Below, piece after piece: positions 1-11,878 of a stretch of DNA of 64,000 nt (the stretch's first letter is position 1; every line of letters starts with the position of its first letter). A model generated the notes under the pieces. That model had not been told where the DNA came from and ran no database searches. It saw only the letters and a program-made list of their open reading frames with translations. The translations under genes were made by a program, and so were the position numbers. This DNA comes from Eunapius fragilis. Its lineage: Eukaryota; Porifera; Demospongiae; Spongillida; Spongillidae. The stretch spans positions 4,298,000 to 4,361,999 of the forward strand of contig OY811982.1 of NCBI GenBank assembly GCA_963681505.1, given 5' to 3'.

Positions 1-128
1 AATCGACTTTTATCTTCACGGGTGCACCAGAGTTATCTGAGCAACAACCGACTTTTCTTCACGAGTGCACCAGAGCTACATGTACATGTATATCTGAGCA
101 ACAATCGATTTTTCACGGATGCACCTTA
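1..128. repeat. Short tandem repeat, about 3 copies
   Basis: Three imperfect copies of a roughly 45-55 bp unit are visible. Each has a CAA(T/C)CGACTTTT start, a TTCACGGGTGCACC-like middle and an ATCTGAGCAA end. The array lies just downstream of the 3' end of the minus-strand transposase-like gene, so it may be sub-terminal sequence of that element. It is cut by the window edge. Confidence 0.6.
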
Positions 129-135
129 CAATAAA

Positions 136-2699
136 TCATGTTGTGCTTCTCTCATGTATTCGTGATGTAAGTGCTGTCATTGCCATACTGGTTTCCATTG
201 GTGTCAAGGAGTATGTTCGTCCAGTAGCTGTTGCCGGACTCACAAGGGTAAGAATGTCTGTTGGGTCTACCTCCAAGATATCCTGCTGTTGTGGGTACAA
301 GTAAGACTTAGCTTGTAGTTGTGGGTGAAGGAAATTTACTTCAACAATTCGTTCTTCTAGATCCGCTTACATAACATAGTCCAGCCAACAGTTTTGTTCG
401 TATAGTACTGTGACATAACCTTTGATGGATGGTAGTGAAACGGCCTGAATTCGTGCTGAGGTAACTGAAGTAACCCTTTCAATTCTTGTCATTGAACTAT
501 TTGAATATGGTTTCACTTTGACAGTAGATATTGAATTGGGAATGAAACTGTGAAATGATTGTGTTCCAGGAACTGTCCTGCTGTGCAGAAATCTCTCTGT
601 CAGAAATTCTGCTTCATCTTCATGCTCATGCAAGGTTGCATACGCAAAGTGTATACCCGTGATCTCCTTTGACACAAATTGGTATAGTTGACTTGGTGTC
701 AATATTTGGTCTTTGTATGGACGTTGCAAACTGGCTTTGGATGCAGTCCTTTTCACAGTTCCTGCTATACCATCTGCAGCTGATTTGCCATGAGAAGTAG
801 CAAAGAAATGCCACTCTGCTGGAATTCCAAAATCTTCCTCATGATGACACAAATTGGTAAAGTTGTAGCAGTTCTTGTACTGACCAGCACAGCCATCTGA
901 CATATAGATAATTTTCTTAGGCTTTGCTCCAAATTGCTCTGTCAGGAATGCTACTAATTTCCGCTGGAACAGGTGTACAGCAATAGTGTTATGTTCTTTA
1001 TTCTCAGAAATGATGGTGAAACAGACACTTTGTATCTTTCCATCAGTGTTCTTATAGTAGCAAAGGAATGGATGTACAGTTGCTTGTAAATTGTTCCAAT
1101 GAAACGATTTTATCTCATCTTGAACAACAAAACTGTAATTCTCTGAGAAGTCAGCAATGACAATATACTCTCCAGGTGTGAGGCTGTCCTTCTTCTCTGC
1201 CAGAAACTTGGCTTGATTCTTTGCAATAAAATCATGCAATTGCAGCTTCTTCAATGCGGCCATGAACACATCAAGAAATTCTTCAACAGGTGCAATACGG
1301 GTCTCAAGATGAGCACGATCAGTGTTTGTCCACTGGTTGTACTGCACAGTTTCTACACCATTCTCCTCCATGGCTGCTTCAAGCTCCTCCTTCAGTGCCT
1401 CTGCTCCTGGGCATTCTGTGCATGTCCCAGAGACACACTTATAACTAGGAGACTCACACTGGATGGCTGCCAAGCAATCTGTGTAGTGTGTAAACCAGCC
1501 ATTGGTTAGTGCCTCCAACCTGCCACCTGCCATCATTAGCTTTACATTCTGGTGAATAACACACACACATACTGAGTGAGTACCAGTGGATCCTGCCAAC
1601 ACACATTCTTTTGGTCTCAATTCAGCAAACTTAGAGAATCCAACCTTAACATCAGGATGCTGTGTTTTGAATTGTTTATAAGCTTCCCTCAGATTGCATA
1701 GCACAAGCCTCTTCTGGCGGTGCTCTTTTTCTCCTTTTTCATTTCTAACTGATACAAAATCCTTTTTCCCAGGCATCACCCGGCTGATGTCATCATGGTA
1801 GTAAAAGGCTTGAACTAATTTTACAGTGTCTTCAGATAGTGATTTTCTGGCCTTTGCATTTGGACTAGACATAACCCCTTTGTCTTCTACAATCTTCTTA
1901 GCCAACCTTGCTTGGTAAAAGTTCAATCAAAGTTGTCCATAATATTTCGTATAGACCAACTCTTTGGCAAAACTGTTAATATTCTTATCCGCTCACTCCT
2001 GGATTTGGTTGAAACAAACTTCTCCTTAAGCTGCTTTATCACTTCTGCACCATCATTTTGATGTACAAATTCTGAATTGGTACCCACAGCAAGCTGCACA
2101 CTTTTTACCACCTCTTTCTCAAGTTTTCTTACTTTTTGTGCGACATAACTTTTACACCGCAGACGTTTCTTGTTGTGGACAGGAGAGATTCTATGAGTGG
2201 AAAGTGTTTCATTAAGCTTAAGTAGATCAGATACAGCATCACTAGTACTGTCATCATCACTATTTTCAGAAAGAGTTGGTGTGCTTGGAATGGTACTGGG
2301 AGATGCTCTTGGGTCACTAGAACCAACACGTTCGTTGCTAGGACCGGCGGCGCATTCGTTGCTAGGACCGGCGGCACGTTCGTTGCTAGGACCGGCGACA
2401 CGTTCGTTGCTAGGACCGGCGGCAAGTTCGTTGTTAGGACCTGCACGTTCATTGCTAGGACCGGCACGTTCGTTGCTAGGCCCTGCACATTCTAATAAAG
2501 GTACATTAGGACCCCTGGACTCAGGAGAACACTCACGTATTGCTTTTAGACAATTGCAGCAAGCTACGACTCCACTTCGTAGCGATGTTCTGCAATCAAT
2601 GATGCTGGTACAACTCGAAGGTGCGAGTATATACGGCGTCGATGGTGCTTGAAAGGATCGCAACAGTATCGACTCCAATAACTGCTCATGGCTGTACAC
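136..2699 (-). pseudogene. Uncharacterised transposase-like gene (broken copy)
   Basis: I do not know a name for this family, but proteins of this pattern recur as repeats in sponge and cnidarian genomes (recollection, not searched). Two minus-strand frames join: an N-terminal piece (2699-1923) with a seven-residue GPSNERA-type tandem repeat and a basic region, and a 519-aa core (1926-367). They are out of frame with each other at about 1923. The core carries a THSVCVC-IHQNVKL segment (about residues 116-130), a Cys-rich CVSGTCTEC knuckle (164-172), and three acidic sites spaced like an RNase H/DDE fold: D259 in VIADFSEN, D344 in SDGCAGQYKN, and the HGKSAADG stretch near 379-386. The frame meets TAA at 367-369, then continues with a clear family C-terminus (EVNFLHP, DPTDILT, TATGRTYSL) to a TGA at 136-138. 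So there is one frameshift and one in-frame stop. The DDE reading is inference. Confidence 0.7.
2328..2495 (-). repeat. Coding minisatellite (GPSNERA-type units)
   Basis: About eight copies of a 21-24 bp unit with core GTTGCTAGGACCGGC lie inside the N-terminal part of the transposase-like gene. They encode GPSNERA, AGPSNERV and AGPSNEC variants. Units differ by whole codons, so length variation would keep the frame. Confidence 0.85.
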
Positions 2700-2899
2700 T
2701 GCTGTAATTAATGCGTTCGCACAAGTTTGCCTCTATTTAACGCTCAATGATTCCTAATTACAGTTACAAAAAAAAAACTGCTGAGTCATGGTTACCAATA
2801 AACCACAATTTGGATAGCCGCGGTAAGACAGTTACGTAATACTGCTCCCACTGCGTAAACACCACTTACTTTAGATTAGAGCTAAATCAACCAAGTTGA

Positions 2900-3382
2900 A
2901 AAACAAAAATGGCGACTTCAGGTTTAGCTGCGCATGGTGCCCAGGGGTTACCGATACTCAAACTTTTTATTTTTGGAAAACCTTGAGACCATCAATGACT
3001 AGTATATGGTGAAATAAAAACTTTGAGTATCATATGGCAAGTGACCTCTTTTTTGTAAAGTAAACATTAAACAAGTTTCATATTTAACCCTTTCATCACC
3101 CTGAAAAATGATTGACATCGTTCAGTAGCGCTGAGAAGGAGCTTCAATTTGATGCCTGATATATCAGCATCTGCACTGTGGTGGCAAAGATGTGAGCCCT
3201 CCAAGTTGCAATTTTTGGTAAAAAATCAATTATTCAGGAAGAAATATTTCGTAAACCATTAAAGTTATTATGTTGATAATAAGCATAATTAACATCCATA
3301 TCAAGGCAAACAAATATGAGAAGTTGCATCAATATCTGAACATGTGAGGGTCAAAAGTGATTGACATATAAAGGATTGACCC
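2900..3382. mobile_element. Terminal arm of the transposase-like element
   Basis: This non-coding stretch upstream of the transposase-like gene resembles an arm of the palindrome at 51111-52867. Shared landmarks occur in the same order: AAAAATGGCG, GATACTCA, CTTTTTATTTTTG, GAGTATCA, GCAAGTGAC, TTAACCCTTTC, CTTCAATTTGATGCC, and a final GGATTGACCC against GGAATGACCC. I infer it is the outer terminal repeat of the element encoding the gene at 136-2699, ending near 3382. The matching left terminus would lie outside the window. Identity is clearly below 100 percent, and was judged by eye. Confidence 0.6.
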
Positions 3383-4062
3383 AGTCCGGTACAGAACACT
3401 ATTTAGCATTCCTTGCCTATAGTTAACAACGCCTCCTACAGCGGCTAGGAACAACGGAAATTTTACACTTCGGAACAATGGACATTTACAACTCTTCATA
3501 GTTTTCTTTTATGCCCGATAATTGCATTCGCGAGTAAGATTAGTAGCATGACTGCATAAACATTCCCAGTTGATCGTGGTTGATAAATCCCAACCTAATC
3601 GATTGCTGCTTCGTGACGACGTTATGACGCCAGCTGCGACCCTGGAACCAAGGCACAGCTGTGTGAAAGGCGTGGCGTGAGCTGCTGCATGGTACAACAC
3701 GTGAGGAGTTGCAGTGACGTCACGCGCATCTTATGGTATGTGTTGTTTACTTACGTGAGCTACGTCATTGTATAGGGACTTACATTTTTATTTCGCTACA
3801 TCATTGTTATGGAACGTTTTTCAGAGTACTACATGTACAGTGAGTTGTCAGAAGAGGCAAAAGCGCATTATGAATCAAAGGTTATCAATAGTGGACTCAC
3901 AGACGATCCATACACCATCAAGGATGATTTTTGGGTCAAAGAGATGGATGTTGCTAATATTCCAGAGGTCAAATGAAGTGACATGTTTATTTATCCAATT
4001 TGTACTCCTAGCCCTTACACTAGAGAACAAATGAAGGTACATGTATGCATTATGCATATGTA
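3383..4062. other. No gene recognised
   Basis: AT-rich sequence with only short frames. The frame at 3768-4034 shows no recognisable motif. I see no feature I can support here. Confidence 0.5.
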
Positions 4063-4498
4063 CAGTAGCGGTCATAAAAAAGTTTACGTAATTATTTACG
4101 CCGTGGCTGTTGTACAGTATAACCGTAAACGTTGCATACATCGTAATAGGCATAGCGTATAACTCCCATATGTAAATTAATTGCGCGGTGGCCGTTGTAC
4201 AGTACGTGTATAATATAATAATGCCGCATGGACTAGCTAATTAAAACCATTTAACCCAGCACGTTTTCATTGAGTGACATGGTGTTCTCATTTTGCTTGT
4301 GAAGTGTCAAAAACGTGGTCTGGTCAACACATGTACGCTACGCTGTAAACTAATTACGCCCTAATTAGATACGCTAGTACTACGGCAGTAATTGTACAGT
4401 ACGACTGTAATAGCGTACCTTACATACGGCAGACCGTACAACGGCCACGGCATAAATAATTACGTAAATTTCTTTATGACCGCTACTGTATGTATGCA
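4063..4498. mobile_element. MITE with TA target duplication (Tc1/mariner-like)
   Basis: A 436-bp element with terminal inverted repeats of about 50 bp. It begins CAGTAGCGGTCATAAA and ends with the complement TTTATGACCGCTACTG. TA lies immediately outside each end (4061-4062 and 4499-4500). The TA duplication and CAGT start fit a Tc1/mariner-type non-autonomous element. No coding capacity is seen. Confidence 0.8.
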
Positions 4499-4499
4499 T

Positions 4500-4535
4500 C
4501 TGTGTGTGTGTGTGTGTGCATGTGCGTGTGTGTGA
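4500..4535. repeat. (GT)n microsatellite
   Basis: A short TG-rich run directly beside the right end of the MITE. Confidence 0.8.
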
Positions 4536-4713
4536 AAAAGGTAGAGATACAACCGGATGCACAGAGAACCGGATGACCTTAGGTGGAAATTAAACAGAAC
4601 ACAAACACGTGATCACACACACTTTAGTCATTGTATTAGTGTATCGTGGTTGGTTGCAGTGTGGGATAATATACTGTTAAGTATTTCGACACACTCACAT
4701 TGGTGACCCTGTT

Positions 4714-5110
4714 ATGGCTGAAGAACACACAGTCTCACTGAAACTTCCCACTTTCTGGCTATTCCAACCCGAAGTATGGTTCGCCCAGGCGGAAGCGCTA
4801 TTTAACTGGCAAAAAATCACTTCTGATGATACGAAGTACTACTATGTGCTATCTGTGCTGGACCAACCGACAGCGACACGGTTGCTTGACCGATTATCAT
4901 CGACTAACCTCAAGTGTGCCTTGGTCTTCCTCCATCAACACACAGTGCACAGCCAAAGCCCAGATACTGCATGGGATACATTCCACTTTTGCACAGTATT
5001 CACATCATCATCACATGGCTGCAACAGCGTCTCTGTCTGCTGTCGCAAGCCCTGAAGAAAGCAAACAACTACGCAAAAAATGCATAAGTATGTTATACAG
5101 ATAGTTATAA
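4714..5110 (+). mobile_element. LTR-element gag fossil (Ty3/gypsy-type)
   Basis: A short fragment resembles the start of gag polyproteins of Ty3/gypsy-like elements: a hydrophobic LPTFW, then PEVWFAQAEALF and an ITSDDTKYYYVLSVL stretch. Only the amino-terminal part of gag is recognisable. No LTR pair or pol genes were found nearby. It is an old, broken remnant. Confidence 0.65.
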
Positions 5111-5580
5111 AGCCAGAGGACTCACTGGCCACTAGTGTGAGATTTCCAGAAACCACATACATCGCCGTAACGTCTTATCAAAACAATGCAGTACGCACTT
5201 AATTGTTACATGTATCAAGATATTCTTGAAGAAAAGATGAACTTAAATTAGGTAAGCCAGTGTGTGAAGTGTGTGTAAAGCCTTTTGAATTGGAAAGTCG
5301 CAGTTGTACTCAATATTGAAAAATAAGCAAACTCTAGCTGTGACTGTTAAAGATAAGAGTGTTCCCGTACGTACAGGAACCAAGTCAAGTATATGGCTAC
5401 AGATGAATTTTTGATTGGTTTTCCTCAATTCATTGCCAGTCACAAGCCACTGCCCATTTCACATTCGCTTCTTCAAGCTCGTACGTCCTACGGAGGCTAA
5501 GCTGCAAGGGGTTAGTGCAGCCTGGGTTAGTGACTTCAAGGCATCAGACGGGTGGTTACCAAATTGGCGCTGGGCACTTT
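5111..5580. other. No gene recognised
   Basis: Spacer between the gag fossil and the Tigger-like remnant. Only unsupported short frames are present. Confidence 0.5.
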
Positions 5581-5589
5581 GATATAGGT

Positions 5590-6417
5590 AAATGTATATG
5601 TCTTTACAGTGAAGCTAGCGAAGTTGATTTATCTGTGGCAGAAGAGAAAGTTCAGAAACTTCGGGATACACTTTCTTCCAAGGGCTACAAACCTGATTGC
5701 ATTTTCAATATGGACGAAACAGTGCTTTTGTATAAAACTATACCTAATCGTACATACCTTCTGTCGGATGAAGGTGATCCACATAAAGCTAGAAGGGGTT
5801 CAAAACAAATGAGTGCGAAAGATAGAATGTCAATTCAACTGGAAGCTGCAAAATAGATCCTGTTGTGATTGGTACAGCTAAACGTCCTCGTTTTTTCCAA
5901 GATTGCATCCGTATTTTAGTCAAAAAAATGCATGGAACGATTGCGAATGCTATGGTCGATGGTGGAATTCAATTTTTTTGCCACAAATACAACAGTGGAC
6001 TAAGGATAATGTAGCTCTTCTGATAGATGGTTTTTAATGCCATGACGACACTTGTTCAGATCCAGTAGGGCAAGTTACTGTGTATAAGTTCCCTTCAACG
6101 TGACAGCAGTTTATCAACCTCTTGATCATTGTGTAATTGCCACTCTTAAGTCCAGTTACAAAAGGAAGCTTCTAACTAGTCTTGTTGATGCTGCTTCAAA
6201 TTTTGAGACCTTACAGTGTATGTCAAGCAAAATTCCAGCTGGCCATGCAGGGTTGAAACATGGGTGTCTTCTTCAGACTGATCTAGCAGAGATCGTGAAG
6301 GATATATGGAAAGCACTCTCGCCATCTGTAATTGCAGATAGCTGGAGACATGCCCACTGCCTACCAAGCCGAGACAAACTTTGGCGTCAAATTGAAGCTC
6401 AACATGATATATATTAA
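5590..6417 (+). pseudogene. Tigger/pogo-like DDE transposase remnant
   Basis: Pieces of a CENP-B/Jerky/Tigger-type transposase (DDE_1 superfamily), which cuts and pastes DNA. The first piece (to 5856) has KPDCIFNMDET, the catalytic-Asp motif of this family, followed by AKDRMSIQL. Sequence after 5856 keeps family-like segments but changes frame (GTAKRPRFFQ, then an IQFFCHKYNSG-like part). The last piece (6100-6417) has TAVYQPLDHCVIATLKSSYK, matching the conserved QPLDxxVxxxxKxxY region, and a C-terminal tail ending in a stop. The N-terminal HTH/CENP-B DNA-binding part is missing or unrecognisable. At least two frame breaks make it non-functional. Confidence 0.8.
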
Positions 6418-6419
6418 TA

Positions 6420-7230
6420 ACTTTAATACGTGATTAAGGGGTTAAATAAACATTATCATCATATCGCGGATTTCTTAATTGTGACTGTTTCCGGGTCAAT
6501 ACACTGATTTTTGTTTTTTCAGGATTGAAGTCTCCATCAACATTGTTGTTCTGTATGAAATAAAAATTCTGTGTATAGACAAGCTCTACAGACCATATCG
6601 AGTTTCACGAGTGTCCACTATCTTAAATGCTATGCAGTATATTTTAGCACTAATCTAAAGTGTTTGTTTATACGTCACAAGTGTGCTACATAAGTATCGC
6701 GCGAACTGCAACTAAGGACACTGGCCACAAATTGCGCTCAGCTAGTAAAAATGATTTTTTAAATGAGAGTATCTTTTTGAAGAATGAGCGCACTGTGTAG
6801 GACAACTCATCTATACTAGTAATGCACGAATAGAAAATTAAACTGCTTCATTCTTGTTGCAAGTAAAATGCAACCAGCCATGGCTGACAACTCTACAGCG
6901 GGCCCTCCTCTTGTAATGGCGGCAATTATGCACCATAGTGACGGTATCCAAGTAGCAGAACCGAATGTGCCTGTAGGCGAACCGGCAGTCATCGTGCCTA
7001 GGCAAACCAGCTGATGGCGAACAGGCAGCAATCGCACCTCTAGATGAACCAGCTGATGGACTCAAGTGGAGCGTTCTTCCAATGCAAGGAACAAAGCGCA
7101 TTCTTTACATAGAATGCAAAAAGCGGGTTCACTTAGATTAGCTGCGTCATCATTGAAATGATGTTGATAGCTATGGTATGATAGCTATGGTATGATAGTT
7201 CCATAACACACTTACCAATATAAGTTTTTT
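6420..7230. other. No gene recognised
   Basis: Non-coding sequence after the Tigger-like remnant. Overlapping short frames at 6816-7101 carry repeated PADG/GEPA-like codons but match nothing I recognise. Confidence 0.4.
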
Positions 7231-7440
7231 TAAACATGGCTGCCACATCATCAAACCCATGCGGTTCTCAGGGGTTATCTATACACTGAAATTTTATAAA
7301 CGAAAACGCGAGATCCCTTGATGCTTATAATTTTTAAAACTTCAATATCAATCCAGATGTCATCCTAATTCTGAAATCAGTACTTTAAATTTATCTAACC
7401 CCACAAAAATGATTATTAATACTGGGTCCGTGAATATCGA
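7231..7440. mobile_element. Possible third, diverged arm of the transposase-like element
   Basis: Weak but ordered resemblance to the arm at 2905-3100: CATGGCTGCCAC, CCCATGCGG, CAGGGGTTATC-TATACT, a T-rich run, then CTTGATGC. No coding sequence of the family was recognised beside it. Low identity makes this tentative. Confidence 0.35.
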
Positions 7441-9330
7441 ATACTTTTTTGCCTATTTTGTCGAACACACTTTATTGGAAAATTAGTCACAAGGGTTTTA
7501 AATATTTAAAAATATAGAGATACTACAACCACTTTATAATCATGTTACCTAAATTTCAGACCTTAAGTCAAACTAATTAGACCAAATCATCGCATATGCT
7601 AAAGCACCGCCAAAAAATTGCAAAACTGGACCGATCTATCAAACCAGCGCGACTTAAGACAACGAACAGCTATGAAAGGAAGACAGCACAGAGCACTATT
7701 AGAATCCCAGATTTGAACGCTTAGCTAATTATACCTTACAGGAGTTATTGATCAAAATAGTACTTGAAACCGTTTATGATTTATTAATATGCTGTTGTTA
7801 TTTACATTTACACTTGAACAAAAATAAATTCATCATACTCAGAAACGATGGCTACATTTGAATATCTCATCCTTTTTACTTATACTCATATGGTTGAAAA
7901 GTTACAAGCAAAAAATCAAAATTTTCGGATTTGGAAGCTCTAAGTGTGGAACACTGTATTTCGGTAATCCTTTACTTTACGGGGACAATTGAAATTCATT
8001 ATTACCATGATGCGATAAGCCTACAGTTGATCATAAGTATGAAATCATTACGTCTAAAAATCATTTCCCTTACATTGGCATGCTCGCTGCCAGTACACAC
8101 CGCCACATGCTTGCTCGCCTCTAACTACCACTACTGTTTCGGTCACTGTGATAGTACCCGCGCCCGCTCTTTCATTAAAGCCGCAAGCGCGCTGTCCACG
8201 TGCTATATTATCACATTCCCGCTAACACCTACCTCGCGATCGGCCGTGAGGTTCCGGCCTTGACTCGGAAATCAAAACCGCAGCTTCACGTTTCTTTCAC
8301 TTCTAACGTTGTAAACCACACCGAAGAAGGAAGCGCATAAAAATTTTCAGAATCACGTGGTCTATTAATAATTAATTTTGGAATGGTACAAATTTTGGAA
8401 TGATGCGTTTGGTTAGCAGTCGTACATAGCATGGTTAGGAACATGACTCCATTTGGCGGTACCTGTGTAGTGTACCTACATCCTTACATCCTTAGCAATG
8501 GTAAATCTGAGAAGGGACGCTGTACCGTACTGCCAAGACATAATGGCGGAGGCGGAGACTAACTGGCGATTTGTAATTGGCGGAAGTCTCAGAATCATTA
8601 AATTTATGGCGATTTATGATTGGCGGAAATGAAATGATTAGTAGCTGTTGATCATACTTCGAAAGCGGGCTCCCTGGGGGATTCGGGGGAGGATCCTCAG
8701 CAGAGAGAATACCGGGGGTAGGATACAGCTCAGTGCCTTCCATGAATTGAACAGTATCAGTTGTATAGCGGGGAGCAGGCCCGGCGCACTCGGTCCAAAG
8801 TTGGTGTGGCCAATTATTAAATATTAGTGTGGGCGTGGCCCCATGCAAGGCGCGCGCGTGTGTTGACGTTTTCTTTCGAAGCACATGCACGGCCCGTGTT
8901 CTATAAGAAAATAGAATCATATGTAACCGGACAATGCGAACATGGGTGTGGCAAAAGCAAATTAACTGATCAAGATTCAAGCTCTTTAAGTATTAGGGGA
9001 CTTTGGTTATCATTACTAGTATCAAGGATTGCCAAATACCTTTGTCCTATGCTGCGAACTGCTGACAAAAGTCATCTGCGATGTTCTCTAGGTTGATGAT
9101 ATCAGTGAGAGCTTACTCTCACCTGGCTCATTGTGCTTCGTAGATAGCTTTTAATCCTATGGAGCGCGCTAAATGCATGCTCGGAAGTTGCATTTGTAAG
9201 CAAGCATCACTAGTGTTAGCTTCATTACTGTACGCTTAGGGTTGGCACAGCAGGAAATTCATACAATGGTTAAAGTACGACTATGAATTTATGTAATTTT
9301 GTAATGTCGTACGTTCAAATAGTTTGCGGC
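7441..9330. other. No gene recognised
   Basis: Long spacer of short unsupported frames. A small internal duplication (GGCGATTTGTAATTGGCGG and GGCGATTTATGATTGGCGG, about 8551-8626) is the only clear structure. Its origin is unknown. Confidence 0.45.
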
Positions 9331-9349
9331 TGGACACAATTCTGATAAT

Positions 9350-11878
9350 TGGCTAATACGGTATACTTTTGGACGCGCCTTCTATACTTTGCCAGCAGAT
9401 GCCTAAAGGTACCTAAGCACGGTGGTCGCCGTTGGTCATTAACCACTCAGTTTAATCGCCAACTTAATGATGAATGCGACGAACCACTAACAAGATTCAA
9501 ACCCTCCTGCGGCCCCAAAATGATGAAAGACAATACCGATCTACTCGGGGATAGAGTATCCGCCAAACTCGAGGAAGGTGACTTTAGAGGCGCTGTCAGG
9601 TTAGCCTGTTACCTTTGCAGATCCTGATGCTACCACCATAGCAGCATTGAGATCCAAGCATCCAGCTGCACATCCTGAAACTACTTTACCATCACCTCCT
9701 GATGATTTGGAGGGAGTTCTGTCTGTAAATGAATGTGATATCAGACAAGCTATCCGTTCCTTCCCCAAAGGCTCTGCTGGTGGCCCTGACTGCCTTCGCC
9801 CCCAACATCTGTTAGACCTTACCAGCTCCACAGCTGGTCCAGGTGGTGTGTCTCTCCTCCGCAGCCTTACTGCATTTACAAACCTTGTCCTGTCTGGAAA
9901 CACTCCTGTCATAGTTCGTCCCTTTTTGTTCGGTGCATCATTGATAGCCCTGAAAAAAAGAGATGGTGGATTGCGACCAATTGCAGTGGGATGTACCTTT
10001 CGTCGTCTAGCTGCTAAGTGTGCTAGCATGGCAGTTATGGAGCGCATGGGTGCTTTACTATCCCCAGTTCAACTTGGGTATGGTACTCCGCTGGGTGCAG
10101 AAGCTGCTGCCCACTCAGCTAGACGTTACCTTGCTAACCTACATCCAGATCATGTCATCCTCAAACTAGACTTCAAGAATGCTTTTAATAGCATAAGGAG
10201 AGATAAAATGCTTGAAGCTGTTAAGCTACACACCCCTGATCTGTTCCCCTTTATCTACTCCTGCTATTCAACCTCTTCTTCCCTTTTTTTTCATGACACC
10301 ATCATCAGTTCTGCTGAAGGGGTACAACAGGGTGACCCTCTTGGTCCTTTGTTGTTTTGCCTTGTTATCTTTCCCTTGACACAGATGTTACATTCTGAAT
10401 TTCGTATATTCTACCTTGATGATGCAACTTTAGGTGGCAATGAAGCAGATGTATGTGATGATTTTAAGATGATTGAAAGAGAAGCTGCTGCCGTTGGTCT
10501 GGAGCTTAACCATCACAAATCAGAACTCATCTGTGCAGATCAAGCTGGTCTTGCCCTTGTGCACCTGGCACCTGACCTTTGTAGAGTCAGGCCCAACACT
10601 GCTACTTTGCTGGGCTCACCAATTGGTTCATCTGTTGATGAAGCATTGCTTGATAAAGTGGAAGCTCTCAGGAAAATGAAATCTCGCCTCAGTCTCCTGA
10701 GCAGCCAGGATGCCTTGATTCTGCTCCCCCACTCATTTGCCATCCCTAAGATTTTGAACATCCTCAGGACAGCACCTTGTTTCTCATCTCCGTGCTTGGC
10801 TGTTTATGATGCTGAATTGCGCAGCACTCTGAGTGAGGTTCTGAATATCGATTTTTCTTGTGAGTCAGTTTGGTCCCAGGCTACTCTGCCAGTCTGTTTT
10901 GGTGGTATTGGGGTTCGTAGAGCTTCTCAGCTTGCACCGTCTGCCTTCTTGGCCTCCGCTGCTGGTTCCTACAACCTCATCAACCAAATTTTGCCTGCCC
11001 GGTTTTCTGACATTCCATACACAGCTGTTGATGCTGCTGTTACTCAGTGGAGAGAGGGTCACAACTATCCACCTCCTGTCTCTCCTTCATCTTCCAGACA
11101 AAAGGCATGGGACCTCCCTCATGTGGAAGAGACATATGATCAGCTCCTGCATGGTGCCTCTGACTGCAGGTCTCGTGCCAGGTTACTGGCTGCAGCCACT
11201 AAAGAGTCTGGGGCCTGGTTGCATGCCCTCCCTGTCTCTTCCCTAGGCCTGCGAATGGATGATCACACAACCAGGATAGCTGTTGGTCTTCGTCTGGGTA
11301 CGCCACTTTGTCAACCCCACATCTGCCACCACTGTGGAGGTCATGTTGATGCCCTCGCTACTCATGGGCTCAGCTGCATTAAAAGTCAGGGTCGTTTTTC
11401 AAGGCATGTTGCTATCAATGCCATTATACATAGGTCACTGGCAGCAATAAATGTACCATCAACACTTGAGCCCATTGGCCTATGCAGATCAGATGGCAAG
11501 CGACCTGATGGTTGTTCCATTGCCCCATGGAAGTCTGGCCAGTGTCTTGTTTGGGACTTTACTTGTGTGGACACCTTTGCAGCCTCATACATGTCTGATG
11601 CCACAAGGGAAGCTAGAGCTGTAGCCACAGCTGCTGAAGCCAGGAAGAAGGAGAAGTATGCTCTGCTGTCCAAATCTCACCATTTTGTCCCAGTAGCAAT
11701 AGAGACCTCAGGTGCCCTTGGCCCTGATGCTCTCAGTTTGCTCACGGATATCAGCAGGCGTCAGCAGAGCATCACTCATGACCACCAGTCTCTCCCTTTC
11801 CTTATGCAAAGAGTGTCCATTGCACTCCAGCAGGGCAATGCTGCCTCTGTAATGGGCACCACAAGTAGTGTGTAATTT
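9350..11878 (+). mobile_element. LINE with restriction-like endonuclease (RLE type), 5'-truncated
   Basis: Non-LTR retrotransposon ORF: reverse transcriptase for target-primed reverse transcription plus a C-terminal endonuclease. A short upstream piece (SRCLKVPKHGGRRW, then NRQLNDE) belongs to the same protein but is separated by a frame change and a TAG near 9600. The main frame (from a non-ATG position at 9647 to the stop before 11879) reads about 740 codons without interruption. RT motifs in order: PKGSAGGPDCLRPQHL, GGLRPIAVG, KLDFKNAFNSI, EGVQQGDPLGP, and FYLDD at the catalytic box, where YADD is usual. The C-terminal part has CHHC...H...C, a zinc knuckle of the R2 type, then KRPDG and WDFTCVD, the RPD and D sites of PD-(D/E)XK-like RLE domains in R2/R4/CRE/NeSL LINEs. 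Clade assignment needs a tree. It is one of the youngest-looking elements here. Confidence 0.85.

Noticed and set aside
4714-5162. Gag-like frame as a domesticated host gene
   Set aside because: Short, broken fragment with no introns, no conserved C-terminus and no sign of preservation; treated as a fossil.
7931-9096. Frames of 89-162 aa at 7.9-9.1 kb
   Set aside because: Overlapping on both strands, no motif, and composition like non-coding flank.
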